A stretch of 8,093 nt of DNA from an uncultured Ruminococcus sp. (GTDB taxonomy: Bacteria; Bacillota; Clostridia; Oscillospirales; Acutalibacteraceae), in the NCBI GenBank assembly GCA_902773245.1, contig CACYDY010000204.1, positions 1 through 8,093 on the forward strand, given 5' to 3'. The position numbers and the translations under genes were made by a program. How positions within the stretch are numbered: the stretch's first letter is position 1; every line of letters starts with the position of its first letter. The notes under the pieces were generated by a model. It had not been told where the DNA came from, searched no databases, and saw only the letters and a list, made by a program, of their open reading frames with translations. Positions 1-6,240 of the stretch are shown piece after piece.

Positions 1-80
1 AAAGTTTTTGCCAAGCTTTTTTTAAAAAGCTGGCGTTTTCCAAAGGCAGAGCCTTTGGTCGCCGTCGTGCCGCCGGCGAA
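1..80 (-). repeat. Interspersed structured repeat, copy A (inverted relative to copy B)
   Basis: Read on the minus strand, bases 52 to 1 align without gaps to bases 3424-3475 on the plus strand, with 42 of 52 positions identical by eye. The copy contains an imperfect hairpin (CCAGCTTTTT against AAAAAGCTTGG) ending in CAAAAACTTT, next to a perfect 8-bp hairpin CCAAAGGC-aga-GCCTTTGG at 40-58 and a GC-rich stem CGCCG/CGGCG at 60-64 and 74-78. The stretch is much richer in GC than its surroundings. It may continue beyond the left edge of the window. No reading frame of note lies in it. It is best read as a dispersed, non-coding palindromic repeat; whether it is mobile or works as an RNA structure cannot be told here. 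Confidence 0.6.
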
Positions 81-173
81 ACACCTTAGCGTTCAGCCCT
101 TTTCAAAAGTTGGTAAATTTCAACGCTCGTTAGTATAACATAGAGTTTTTTATGTAATAATATTTCAAAAATC

Positions 174-1346
174 TTATTTGGAAAGTTGCTTTCTGTCCCT
201 GTTTTTGATAATAAGACGTTCTTCGCTGCTGTAGATATGAACGCTTTGAACAATGCCCATGCAAAGCATAAGAACCATAACGGAAGTACCGCCTGCGCTG
301 AAAAACGGGAGCGTTACTCCGACAACAGGCAAAAATCCCAAAACCATGCCAAGATTAACCGAAACCTGTGAAAGGATAAGCGCAAAAACACCGATACAAA
401 GATTCTGACCAAACTCATCTCTTGCGCTTGCAGACTTGTAGAAAATTCTCAGCAGTATGAATAAAAACAATGCCAAAATCAGGCAGCACCCGATAAAGCC
501 AAGTTCCTCCCCTGCAACGGTAAAAATAAAGTCGTTTTCCTGTTCCGGAACAATAGCATAGCTTACTCTCTGACCTTTAAAAAGTCCCTCGCCTTTGTAA
601 CCACCGGCAGCAATTGACAGTTTGCCCTGGTACTGCTGCCAGCCGTAAACCGATTTTGCGTTTTCGTCAAGATCAAGCAGCACAAGAAAACGGCTTCGCT
701 GGTCTTCGTTTAAAACATTAGTCCAAACAAAAGGTGCGCAGAGAAGAACGGTTAAAATAGTTACTAAAAAATATCTGATCTGAACACCTGCGGCAAATGT
801 CATGATTGCAAAAATCAATGCAAAAATAAGAGCCGTGCCGTCGTCGCCCTGATAGTGTATCAAACCGATCGGTATTGCGGCGTGTATCAACAGCAGACAA
901 ATGTTTTTAAAGGAGTTAATTTTATTGTTTTTCACTAAATAGCTTAAATGAACCGAAAGTGTGATTATAAAACAGATTTTTACAATTTCCGAAGGCTGAA
1001 GAGAGTATCCGCCTATGTTGATCCAAGCCATGTCATCAGTACCTTCAACACGGATTCCGAAAACAAAGACAAGAGCTATCAGGGCCAAGCCGAAAATTCC
1101 TGCAGCCCACCATAGTTTTTCCAAGAATTTGTAGTCAATGCAGGAAATAATTATTGCGCCGACAAAGCCGATCGACAATGCTATGACTTGTGTTTTTAAA
1201 TAGTTGTAATCTCCTGCTCGCTGCATACTTGCAATAAGCAGCAGGCTCAGCGTGTTAATGCTGATTATTAATAACCACAAAAATTTATCGGTATAGGTGA
1301 AATAGTCTATCAGCTTTTCCGATATAAATCTAAAAAATTCTTTCAT
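174..1346 (-). CDS. rodA: RodA/FtsW family (SEDS) peptidoglycan glycosyltransferase, probably RodA
   Basis: 390-residue polytopic membrane protein of the SEDS family, which polymerises lipid II into glycan strands together with a class B penicillin-binding protein; RodA members serve side-wall elongation. About ten hydrophobic segments are visible. Family landmarks are present: WINIGGYSLQPSEIVKI (about 108-124), the GWQQYQGKLSIAAGG block (235-249), the loop EQENDFIFTVAGEELG (268-283), and GFLPVVGVTLPFFSAGGTS (337-355). D272 in the NDFIF loop matches the catalytic Asp shown for RodA homologues. Length is normal for RodA. The start is set by AAGGAGG (1352-1358, minus) 5 nt before the ATG. It stands alone here, with no penicillin-binding protein or mre genes beside it. 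FtsW or SpoVE cannot be fully excluded; RodA is preferred for its short length and tails. Confidence 0.9.
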   Translation of the reverse strand: MKEFFRFISEKLIDYFTYTDKFLWLLIISINTLSLLLIASMQRAGDYNYLKTQVIALSIGFVGAIIISCIDYKFLEKLWWAAGIFGLALIALVFVFGIRVEGTDDMAWINIGGYSLQPSEIVKICFIITLSVHLSYLVKNNKINSFKNICLLLIHAAIPIGLIHYQGDDGTALIFALIFAIMTFAAGVQIRYFLVTILTVLLCAPFVWTNVLNEDQRSRFLVLLDLDENAKSVYGWQQYQGKLSIAAGGYKGEGLFKGQRVSYAIVPEQENDFIFTVAGEELGFIGCCLILALFLFILLRIFYKSASARDEFGQNLCIGVFALILSQVSVNLGMVLGFLPVVGVTLPFFSAGGTSVMVLMLCMGIVQSVHIYSSEERLIIKNRDRKQLSK

Positions 1347-1390
1347 CTTAACCTCCTTAAATTATTATATTCTGATTGAACAACATCATT

Positions 1391-1410
1391 TTAATAAAGT
1401 TCTTTATTAA
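1391..1410. promoter_or_regulatory. Perfect 9-bp inverted repeat in the rodA leader
   Basis: TTAATAAAG-tt-CTTTATTAA is a perfect dyad with a 2-nt centre. It lies about 8 to 28 nt downstream of the predicted rodA start of transcription, a position suited to a repressor operator. A small AT-rich RNA hairpin is the alternative. No run of T follows it toward rodA, so it is not an intrinsic terminator. No known regulator consensus is recognised. Confidence 0.4.
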
Positions 1411-1424
1411 GGAATCTACATATA

Positions 1425-1453
1425 ATTATATAAAATAAAAAATCTTTTATCAA
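1425..1453 (-). promoter_or_regulatory. Sigma-A type promoter for rodA
   Basis: On the minus strand TTGATA (1448-1453) is followed after 17 nt by TATAAT (1425-1430), close to consensus. Transcription would begin near 1418, giving a leader of about 72 nt before the rodA start. A second TATAAT at 1364-1369 has no fitting -35 box, so this pair is preferred. Confidence 0.65.
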
Positions 1454-1525
1454 GATGAAAATGTAAATTTTGAAATAATATTAATGGAAACGATCGGATA
1501 TATAAAAATAAACATTTAATACCTC

Positions 1526-1554
1526 TTGATTTTTTAGAACTTTTGTTCTATAAT
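1526..1554 (+). promoter_or_regulatory. Sigma-A type promoter for dinB
   Basis: TTGATT (1526-1531), a 17-nt spacer and a perfect TATAAT (1549-1554). The predicted transcription start is near 1561. The LexA box at 1537-1548 fills most of the spacer and abuts the -10, so a bound repressor would block RNA polymerase directly. Confidence 0.75.
1537..1548. promoter_or_regulatory. LexA (SOS) operator, box 1
   Basis: GAAC-tttt-GTTC is an exact match to the Gram-positive LexA core GAAC-N4-GTTC, with flanking A and T that extend the dyad by one pair. It sits between the -35 and -10 of the dinB promoter, as expected for an SOS-repressed gene. Confidence 0.8.
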
Positions 1555-1560
1555 ATAAGG

Positions 1561-1572
1561 GAACAAAAGTTT
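1561..1572. promoter_or_regulatory. Probable second LexA operator, box 2
   Basis: GAAC-aaaa-GTTT matches the LexA core except at the last base. It lies 24 bp centre-to-centre from box 1, over the predicted transcription start. Paired boxes about two helical turns apart suggest tight repression by two LexA dimers. The mismatch makes this weaker than box 1. Confidence 0.5.
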
Positions 1573-1594
1573 CGAACAGGTGGTCGAGTGAACT

Positions 1595-2833
1595 ATGAGA
1601 AAAATTCTTCACAGCGATTGTAATTCTTTCTATGCGTCTGTAGAGTGTCTTTATCGCCCCGAAATAAGAAATAAGCCTGTAGCAGTTGGAGGTGATCCGA
1701 CAAAACGCCATGGCATTGTATTAACAAAAAATGATATTGCAAAAAAATACGGTATCAAAACCGGTCAAACGATCTGGCAGGCTCGTCAGCTTTGTCCCGA
1801 TCTGGTTGTAGTTGAGCCGAATTTTCCTTTATATATGAGGTTTTCGCAAATGGCGAAAAAGATTTATCTTGAATACACGGATCGTGTTGAATCGTTTGGA
1901 CTTGATGAAGCATGGCTTGACGTCACGGGTAATGTCAATATGAGAGATAACGGATTTAGTATCGCCAAAGATATAAGCCGAAGAATAAAAAATGAATTGG
2001 GAATTACCGTTAGCATCGGTGTCAGTTATAACAAAGTTTTTTCAAAGCTCGGCAGCGATTACAAAAAGCCCGATGCGATCACGCAGATAACAAAAGATAA
2101 CTATAAACGTACTGCATGGACTCTTCCTGTGGGTGATCTGCTCTATGTGGGAAGAGCAACACAAAAAAAGCTTCGTGAAATGGGAATTTACACTATCGGA
2201 GAATTGGCAAACTCAAATCCTGTTATGCTTAAAAATATTTTTGGAAAATGGGGAGATCTGCTCTACAGCTTTTCAAACGGCTACGATATGTCGCCTGTAA
2301 AAAAATATTCCGAAACAGATGAAATAAAATCGATCGGAAATTCCACGACAACACCCAAAGACCTGTGTAATGATCAAGACGTAAAAATTGTTGTTTGTAT
2401 CTTGAGCGACAGTGTGGCGCGAAGAATGAGGGAGAGAGGCTTTAAGGGCAAAACAGTGTCTGTTTCTGTCAGGGATACGGGGCTTGTTTCATTTACACGT
2501 CAAAAAAAGCTTGATGATTACACAAATATAACATCTGAAATTGCCGAAAGTGCTATGGAGCTGTTTAGAAATTCTTACGGTTGGTCAAGGCCTATAAGAA
2601 GCTTGGGAATTTCGATGTCTGATTTTGTTGGAGAGGATTATTCATGTCAGATGAATATTTTTGAGGATCAAAGCAGGAAGAATAAACTCGAAAGAATAGA
2701 CAAAACTGTGGACGCGCTAAAAAAACGTTTTGGAAGCTCGGTCGTTTATCCTGCGTCGGTTCTTTTGGACAGGGAGCTTTCTGGTTTTGATCCAATAAAA
2801 GATCACACCATTCACCCGGTTGGTTATTTTTAA
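1595..2833 (+). CDS. dinB: DNA polymerase IV (Y-family translesion polymerase, DinB)
   Basis: 412-residue error-prone polymerase that copies past damaged bases. The N-terminal palm carries HSDCNSFYASVE (6-17) with catalytic D8, and SFGLDEAWLDVT (100-111) with catalytic D104 and E105; Y13 is at the steric-gate position. A helix-hairpin-helix-like stretch follows (about 180-225, VGRATQKKLREMGIYTIGELA), then the little-finger domain (about 245-345). QMNIF (352-356) fits the beta-clamp binding motif, so it should be recruited by the sliding clamp. The ATG is preceded by AGGTGG (1578-1583) at 11 nt. The promoter holds LexA boxes, so it is expected to be induced by DNA damage. N10 replaces the second Asp seen in E. 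coli DinB (VDMD), as I recall for Gram-positive members too. Length and motifs are intact. Confidence 0.95.
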   Translation: MRKILHSDCNSFYASVECLYRPEIRNKPVAVGGDPTKRHGIVLTKNDIAKKYGIKTGQTIWQARQLCPDLVVVEPNFPLYMRFSQMAKKIYLEYTDRVESFGLDEAWLDVTGNVNMRDNGFSIAKDISRRIKNELGITVSIGVSYNKVFSKLGSDYKKPDAITQITKDNYKRTAWTLPVGDLLYVGRATQKKLREMGIYTIGELANSNPVMLKNIFGKWGDLLYSFSNGYDMSPVKKYSETDEIKSIGNSTTTPKDLCNDQDVKIVVCILSDSVARRMRERGFKGKTVSVSVRDTGLVSFTRQKKLDDYTNITSEIAESAMELFRNSYGWSRPIRSLGISMSDFVGEDYSCQMNIFEDQSRKNKLERIDKTVDALKKRFGSSVVYPASVLLDRELSGFDPIKDHTIHPVGYF

Positions 2834-2847
2834 TGGAGAGATTTGTT

Positions 2848-3087
2848 ATGAATGAGAAAAAATTTATTGATGTAATAGCTTACTACGATTCCGACGGAAA
2901 TATTTCCCCGTTGATAATTCGTTGGGAAAACGGTGAAGAGTATGAGATCGACAAAATTACCGATATTCGCAATGCGGCTTCACTGAAATCAGGCGGTGCA
3001 GGAGTTCGGTATACGTGTCGAATAAGAGGTCAGCTGAGATATCTATTTCTTGATGATAACAGATGGTTTATAGAAAAAATACATTGA
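2848..3087 (+). CDS. Small conserved-looking protein in the dinB operon, function unknown
   Basis: 79 residues from MNEKKFIDVIAYYD. An ATG at 2833 overlaps the dinB stop (TAATG) and would add five residues, but GGAGAG (2835-2840) sits 7 nt before the ATG at 2848, so that start is preferred. The gene has no promoter of its own and should be translated from the dinB transcript, hence under LexA. The sequence is mostly predicted beta strands with basic and aromatic residues (RWENGEEYEIDKI, GVRYTCRIRGQ, NRWFIEKI), suggesting a small beta-barrel or SH3-like fold. There is no signal peptide or membrane segment. From memory, similar short proteins sit beside dinB in other clostridia, which suggests a DinB accessory role; that is inference. 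A 15-bp tandem duplication spans its stop codon. Confidence 0.75.
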   Translation: MNEKKFIDVIAYYDSDGNISPLIIRWENGEEYEIDKITDIRNAASLKSGGAGVRYTCRIRGQLRYLFLDDNRWFIEKIH

Positions 3088-3105
3088 TTCAAAATACATT
3101 GATTC
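3076..3105 (+). repeat. 15-bp perfect tandem duplication at a gene end
   Basis: AAAATACATTGATTC occurs twice head to tail (3076-3090 and 3091-3105). The first copy supplies the last codons and TGA stop of the small gene; the second lies just after it. It may be a replication-slippage event or the scar or target duplication of an insertion, since repeat DNA begins shortly downstream. Confidence 0.85.
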
Positions 3106-3210
3106 GATATACCTTTGGTGTGATGGACTCCGTCATGTAAGTCGGTATTGCCTGTGGTCGTGTGGCCGTCGTCAGGGCTTTTGAATGAGTAAACAATCTG
3201 TGTACATGTT

Positions 3211-3402
3211 TTATTGCGTCGCCTTGGAGCGTCGAGGTAACTTTGGTGAGAACAGTTAGTTAGGGGCATTTTCTGCCAAAATGCTCCTCTTCTTAAAACA
3301 GTCCTGTGGACTGTTTTAAGAAGAGGGGGGCTTTGCGTGACGAGCACCCCTGAGTTGAGGTTTTAATATACTTTCCTCGCCGCCCCAAGGCGACACAGCA
3401 AT
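3211..3402. repeat. Long imperfect palindrome (MITE-like), centre 3306
   Basis: The two halves of this stretch are inverted copies of each other about base 3306. At the core, 3286-3304 and 3308-3326 are a perfect 19-bp inverted repeat around the triplet TGT. At the ends, 3218-3237 and 3375-3394 are inverted with 18 of 20 matches and share exactly the same centre. Between them the arms are more diverged but still alignable: AGGGG (3262-3266) faces CCCCT (3347-3351), one base out of register. ATTGC (3213-3217) and GCAAT (3398-3402) extend the ends. It encodes nothing convincing. The form resembles a miniature inverted-repeat element or a cruciform-forming repeat. No target duplication was found directly at its ends. 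Confidence 0.65.
3266..3284. repeat. Secondary hairpin GCATTTT/AAAATGC within the left arm
   Basis: GCATTTT-ctgcc-AAAATGC is a perfect 7-bp stem with a 5-nt loop, directly before the 19-bp central hairpin. The matching part of the right arm (about 3327-3346) has no equally good hairpin, so the arms have drifted apart here. Confidence 0.5.
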
Positions 3403-3423
3403 TCTAAAGTTAGTGCATATTGG

Positions 3424-3475
3424 GCGCTGCCCTTGGAACCTGCCCGCTTTTTGAAAAAAGCGGGGAAAAAACTTT
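3424..3475 (+). repeat. Interspersed structured repeat, copy B
   Basis: This is the inverted partner of bases 1-52. It starts with a small GGGC-gct-GCCC hairpin (3422-3432), has a perfect 10-bp stem CCCGCTTTTT-ga-AAAAAGCGGG (3443-3464), and ends in AAAAAACTTT. Where copy A has an A-T pair in the stem, copy B has C-G, so pairing is kept although the bases differ. No T run follows on the plus strand, so it is not a normal intrinsic terminator for the dinB operon. It lies just outside the long palindrome and may belong to one composite repeat with it. Confidence 0.6.
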
Positions 3476-3528
3476 AATTATTATTCTCTTAAAGAAAGTT
3501 GATTTCCATGTGTGGCAGTGATCATGCC

Positions 3529-3557
3529 TTGTCAATTTTATGTTGTTGTAGTATAAT
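3529..3557 (+). promoter_or_regulatory. Sigma-A type promoter for the ApbE gene
   Basis: TTGTCA (3529-3534), 17-nt spacer, perfect TATAAT (3552-3557). The predicted start of transcription near 3564 leaves a leader of only about 12 nt, just enough to hold the ribosome binding site GAGGTG (3565-3570). Confidence 0.7.
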
Positions 3558-3575
3558 TATTGATGAGGTGTTGAA

Positions 3576-4610
3576 ATGAAAAAGAATAATATTTTGATAT
3601 TTTTGTTTGCTGTTTTGATATGCTTGTTTGCGGCGGGCTGTCAAAAAAGCCATTCCTCCGAAGCCTACGACAAAGAGATTTTTGCGCTTGATACGATCAT
3701 CAAATTAAGACTTTACGGTGATAATTCACAGGCAGCGGCAGATTTGGCGCAAAATAGAATTATTCAACTGGAGCAGCTGCTTTCCGTGACGGATCCGGGC
3801 AGCGAGGTTTCAAAAATAAACATGAACGGCGGTGAAAAAATTTCCGTGGGAGATGATGTTTTTAATATTATTCAAACGGCTGAGAATATTTCAAGCAGAT
3901 CAAACGGTTCACTTGATATTTCGGTTTATCCGATCGTCCGGCTTTGGGGATTTACTACCGACAAATACACTGTACCGACTAAAGACGAAATCGAAAAAGA
4001 ATTGGCAGATGTTGATTATAAAAAAATAAAAATTAACGAAGAGGACAGAACTATCCAAACCGCAAAGAATATGGAAATAGATCTCGGTGCGATTGCAAAG
4101 GGCTATATTTCCGAACAGACAAAAAATCTTTTAAAGCAACAGGGAATCGACAGTGCGGTGTTATCCTTTGGGGGAAATATTCAAACTATAGGGACAAAAA
4201 ACGGTGATCCGTGGAAAATCGGTGTGAAATATCCTTTTACCGAGGATAGCTTTGCAATTTTGAAGGAAGGAGAAACAGCGGTTGTAACATCTGCGACAGA
4301 CCAGAGGTACTTTGAAGAAAACGGTGTTATGTATCATCATATAATAGATCCCAAAACAGGTTATCCCGTTGACAACGGCGTTTTGTCGGCAACCGTTGTC
4401 TGCGACAGTGGAACACTTGCTGATGCATTGTCGACATCACTGTTTGTTATGGGCATTGACGATGCTGTTGAGCTTTACAAAAATTCCGACGATTTTGAGT
4501 TTATTATGATTGATAAACAAAATAAGGTTTATGTAACTCAAGGCTTGAAGGATAAATTTGAATTGACCGACTTGTACAAGGCATTAAATGTAGAATATGT
4601 TGAAAAATAA
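3576..4610 (+). CDS. apbE: FAD:protein FMN transferase, ApbE family lipoprotein
   Basis: 344 residues. Enzymes of this family use FAD to attach FMN through a phosphoester bond to Thr or Ser of partner flavoproteins outside the membrane. A lipoprotein signal is present: KKNN, a hydrophobic stretch, then AAGC with C22 as the lipidated cysteine, so the enzyme should be anchored on the outer face of the membrane. Motifs: FALDTIIKLRLYG (36-48), SEVSKIN (76-82), YPIVRLWGF (118-126), DLGAIAKGY (169-177), SFGGNI (197-202), HHIIDPKTGYP (254-264) and DSGTLADALSTSLFVMG (277-293), where D283 and T287 match the metal ligands of the family. Length is normal. GAGGTG lies 5 nt before the ATG. No RnfG, NqrC or other FMN-binding-domain partner is within the window, so the target is elsewhere. 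It has its own promoter and appears monocistronic. Confidence 0.93.
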   Translation: MKKNNILIFLFAVLICLFAAGCQKSHSSEAYDKEIFALDTIIKLRLYGDNSQAAADLAQNRIIQLEQLLSVTDPGSEVSKINMNGGEKISVGDDVFNIIQTAENISSRSNGSLDISVYPIVRLWGFTTDKYTVPTKDEIEKELADVDYKKIKINEEDRTIQTAKNMEIDLGAIAKGYISEQTKNLLKQQGIDSAVLSFGGNIQTIGTKNGDPWKIGVKYPFTEDSFAILKEGETAVVTSATDQRYFEENGVMYHHIIDPKTGYPVDNGVLSATVVCDSGTLADALSTSLFVMGIDDAVELYKNSDDFEFIMIDKQNKVYVTQGLKDKFELTDLYKALNVEYVEK

Positions 4611-4692
4611 GTTTTAATACGATTTAAAACGGTAAATATATCCAAAAATTATTTTTTATATTGTGCAAGTATACAAATAGTTTTTTCGTCTA

Positions 4693-4721
4693 TTGACTGT
4701 TTACTAAAAATTGGCTATAAT
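4693..4721 (+). promoter_or_regulatory. Sigma-A type promoter for trpB2
   Basis: TTGACT (4693-4698), 17-nt spacer, perfect TATAAT (4716-4721). Transcription would begin near 4728, giving a leader of about 98 nt. The leader shows no T-box signature and no tandem Trp codons. Only weak stems are visible (TATGTT/AACATA and ACTTA/TAAGT), so no attenuator is called. Confidence 0.75.
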
Positions 4722-4825
4722 TATTAAATGAGTAAAAAGTACAGTGAAACTTATGTTTATTTTTGGAACATATGCATAACTTACAGCTTAGCGATAAGTC
4801 GAAACAGTTTAGGAGGAACACCGTT

Positions 4826-6202
4826 ATGGCAGAAAAGAAAATTCCGTACAAAATTTATTTAAACGAGGATGAAATTCCAAAGCAGTGGTATAATGTTCGT
4901 GCAGATATGCAGAATAAACCTGCGCCGCTTTTGAATCCCGGAACTTTGGAACCGATGTCTTTTGATGATCTTCGTCCCGTTTTCTGTGATGAATTGATCA
5001 AACAGGAGCTTGACGATCAGACCGCTTACATTGATATTCCCGAGGAGATACAGAATTTCTACAAAATGTATCGTCCGGCGCCTTTGGTAAGAGCATATTG
5101 CCTTGAAGAGAAGCTCCGGACACCGGCAAAAATTTATTACAAATTCGAAGGCAACAACACCAGCGGCAGCCATAAGCTCAATTCTGCTATTGCACAGGCT
5201 TACTATGCAAAAAAACAGGGCTTGAAGGGTGTTACTACCGAAACAGGCGCAGGTCAGTGGGGAACGGCTCTTTCGATGGCTTGTTCATATTTTGATCTTG
5301 ACTGTAAGGTTTATATGGTTAAGGTGTCATACGAGCAGAAGCCATTCAGACGCGAGGTCATGAGAACATACGGTGCGTCCGTAACTCCTTCTCCGTCGGA
5401 TACAACCAATGTCGGAAGAAAAATTCTTGAAAAATATCCCGGTACTACAGGCAGCCTTGGCTGCGCTATTTCCGAAGCAGTAGAGGTTGCAACTTCTCAC
5501 GAAGGCTACAGATATGTTCTTGGAAGTGTGTTGAATCAGGTTCTTCTTCATCAGTCGGTTATCGGACTTGAAACAAAGACGGCGCTTGACAAATACGGCA
5601 TAGAGCCTGACATTATCATCGGCTGTGCGGGCGGTGGTTCCAATCTTGGCGGTTTGATTTCTCCTTTCATGGGCGAAAAACTCAGAGGCGAAAAGAACTA
5701 TGATATTGTTGCTGTAGAGCCTGCGTCTTGTCCGAGCTTTACAAGAGGAAAGTTTGCTTATGATTTCTGCGACACGGGAATGGTTTGCCCGCTTGCTAAA
5801 ATGTACACATTGGGCAGCGGATTTATCCCTTCGGCAAACCATGCCGGCGGCTTGCGTTTCCACGGCATGAGTTCGACTTTGTCGCAGCTTTATCATGACG
5901 GTTATATGAGAGCTGTTTCCGTTGAGCAAACGGCAGTATTTGAAGCCGCCGAGCAGTTTGCAAGAATAGAGGGTATCCTTCCTGCTCCGGAGAGCAGTCA
6001 TGCTATTCGCGTAGCTATTGACGAGGCTTTGAAGTGCAAAGAAACAGGCGAGGAAAAGACCATCGTATTTGGCTTGACAGGAACGGGATATTTTGATTTG
6101 GTTGCTTATCAGAAGTATAACGACGGTGTTATGAGTGACTATATTCCTACAGATGAGGAACTTCAGAAAAGCTTTGATGAGCTTCCGAAGGTTGACAAAT
6201 AA
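4826..6202 (+). CDS. trpB: TrpB-like PLP enzyme (tryptophan synthase beta subunit type 2, TrpB2)
   Basis: 458 residues. TrpB joins indole to L-serine to make tryptophan using pyridoxal phosphate; TrpB2 forms are longer than classical TrpB (about 400) and often occur without TrpA. Motifs: GSHKLNSA (114-121) with K117 as the Schiff-base lysine, TETGAGQWG (138-146) with catalytic E139, and GCAGGGSNLGG (266-276) for the cofactor phosphate. The N-terminal extension (about 1-80, KIYLNEDEIPKQWYN) is typical of the TrpB2 class. In-frame codons upstream reach a TTG at 4763, but AGGAGG (4811-4816) placed 9 nt before the ATG at 4826 fixes the start. No trpA or other trp gene is nearby, so it may salvage indole or act on a related substrate. 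I am confident of the family and less so of the physiological reaction. Confidence 0.92.
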   Translation: MAEKKIPYKIYLNEDEIPKQWYNVRADMQNKPAPLLNPGTLEPMSFDDLRPVFCDELIKQELDDQTAYIDIPEEIQNFYKMYRPAPLVRAYCLEEKLRTPAKIYYKFEGNNTSGSHKLNSAIAQAYYAKKQGLKGVTTETGAGQWGTALSMACSYFDLDCKVYMVKVSYEQKPFRREVMRTYGASVTPSPSDTTNVGRKILEKYPGTTGSLGCAISEAVEVATSHEGYRYVLGSVLNQVLLHQSVIGLETKTALDKYGIEPDIIIGCAGGGSNLGGLISPFMGEKLRGEKNYDIVAVEPASCPSFTRGKFAYDFCDTGMVCPLAKMYTLGSGFIPSANHAGGLRFHGMSSTLSQLYHDGYMRAVSVEQTAVFEAAEQFARIEGILPAPESSHAIRVAIDEALKCKETGEEKTIVFGLTGTGYFDLVAYQKYNDGVMSDYIPTDEELQKSFDELPKVDK

Positions 6203-6240
6203 TTCTTTCTTGTTTCAATGATGATAGATTTTTAAAAATA

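Larger units (their letters stand above)
3088..3575. other. Gene-free 488-bp intergenic region made largely of repeats
   Basis: No credible coding frame lies between the small gene and the ApbE gene. The region holds, in order, the second copy of the 15-bp duplication, a weakly structured part (about 3106-3210, with possible small stems near 3120-3134 and 3150-3178), the long palindrome, repeat copy B, and the promoter of the ApbE gene. The weakly structured part is not explained. A minus-strand frame across 3030-3347 runs through the palindrome and shows no protein-like character. Confidence 0.6.

Noticed and set aside
138..155. ACATA/TATGT hairpin after rodA as terminator
   Set aside because: A five-pair AT-rich stem without a following T run in the rodA direction; not convincing.
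3286..3326. 19-bp hairpin as an intrinsic terminator of the dinB operon
   Set aside because: The stem is followed by GGGGCTTTGCG with no T run, and it is the core of a larger palindrome; it may still impede polymerase.
3030..3347. Minus-strand 105-codon open frame over the small gene's end and the palindrome
   Set aside because: It overlaps a better gene and a palindromic repeat, lacks a good ribosome binding site and has a composition unlike a protein.
4611..4630. GTTTTAA/TTAAAAC hairpin after the ApbE gene as terminator
   Set aside because: It has only 7 AT-rich pairs and no T run directly after; too weak to call.
4728..4825. Leader peptide or T-box controlling trpB2
   Set aside because: A frame opens at ATG 4728 but has a single Trp codon, no ribosome binding site and runs into trpB2; the conserved T-box sequence is absent.
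5327..6001. Long minus-strand frame (224 codons) inside trpB2
   Set aside because: It is a shadow of the coding strand: rich in Arg, Ser and Cys with no recognisable motif, and TrpB2 motifs are intact in the other direction.
6192..6219. TTGACA at the end of trpB2 as a -35 box for the MalY/PatB gene
   Set aside because: Only a poor -10 (TTCAAT) lies at a usable distance, and TTGACA is part of the last trpB2 codons; kept as a possibility but not called.
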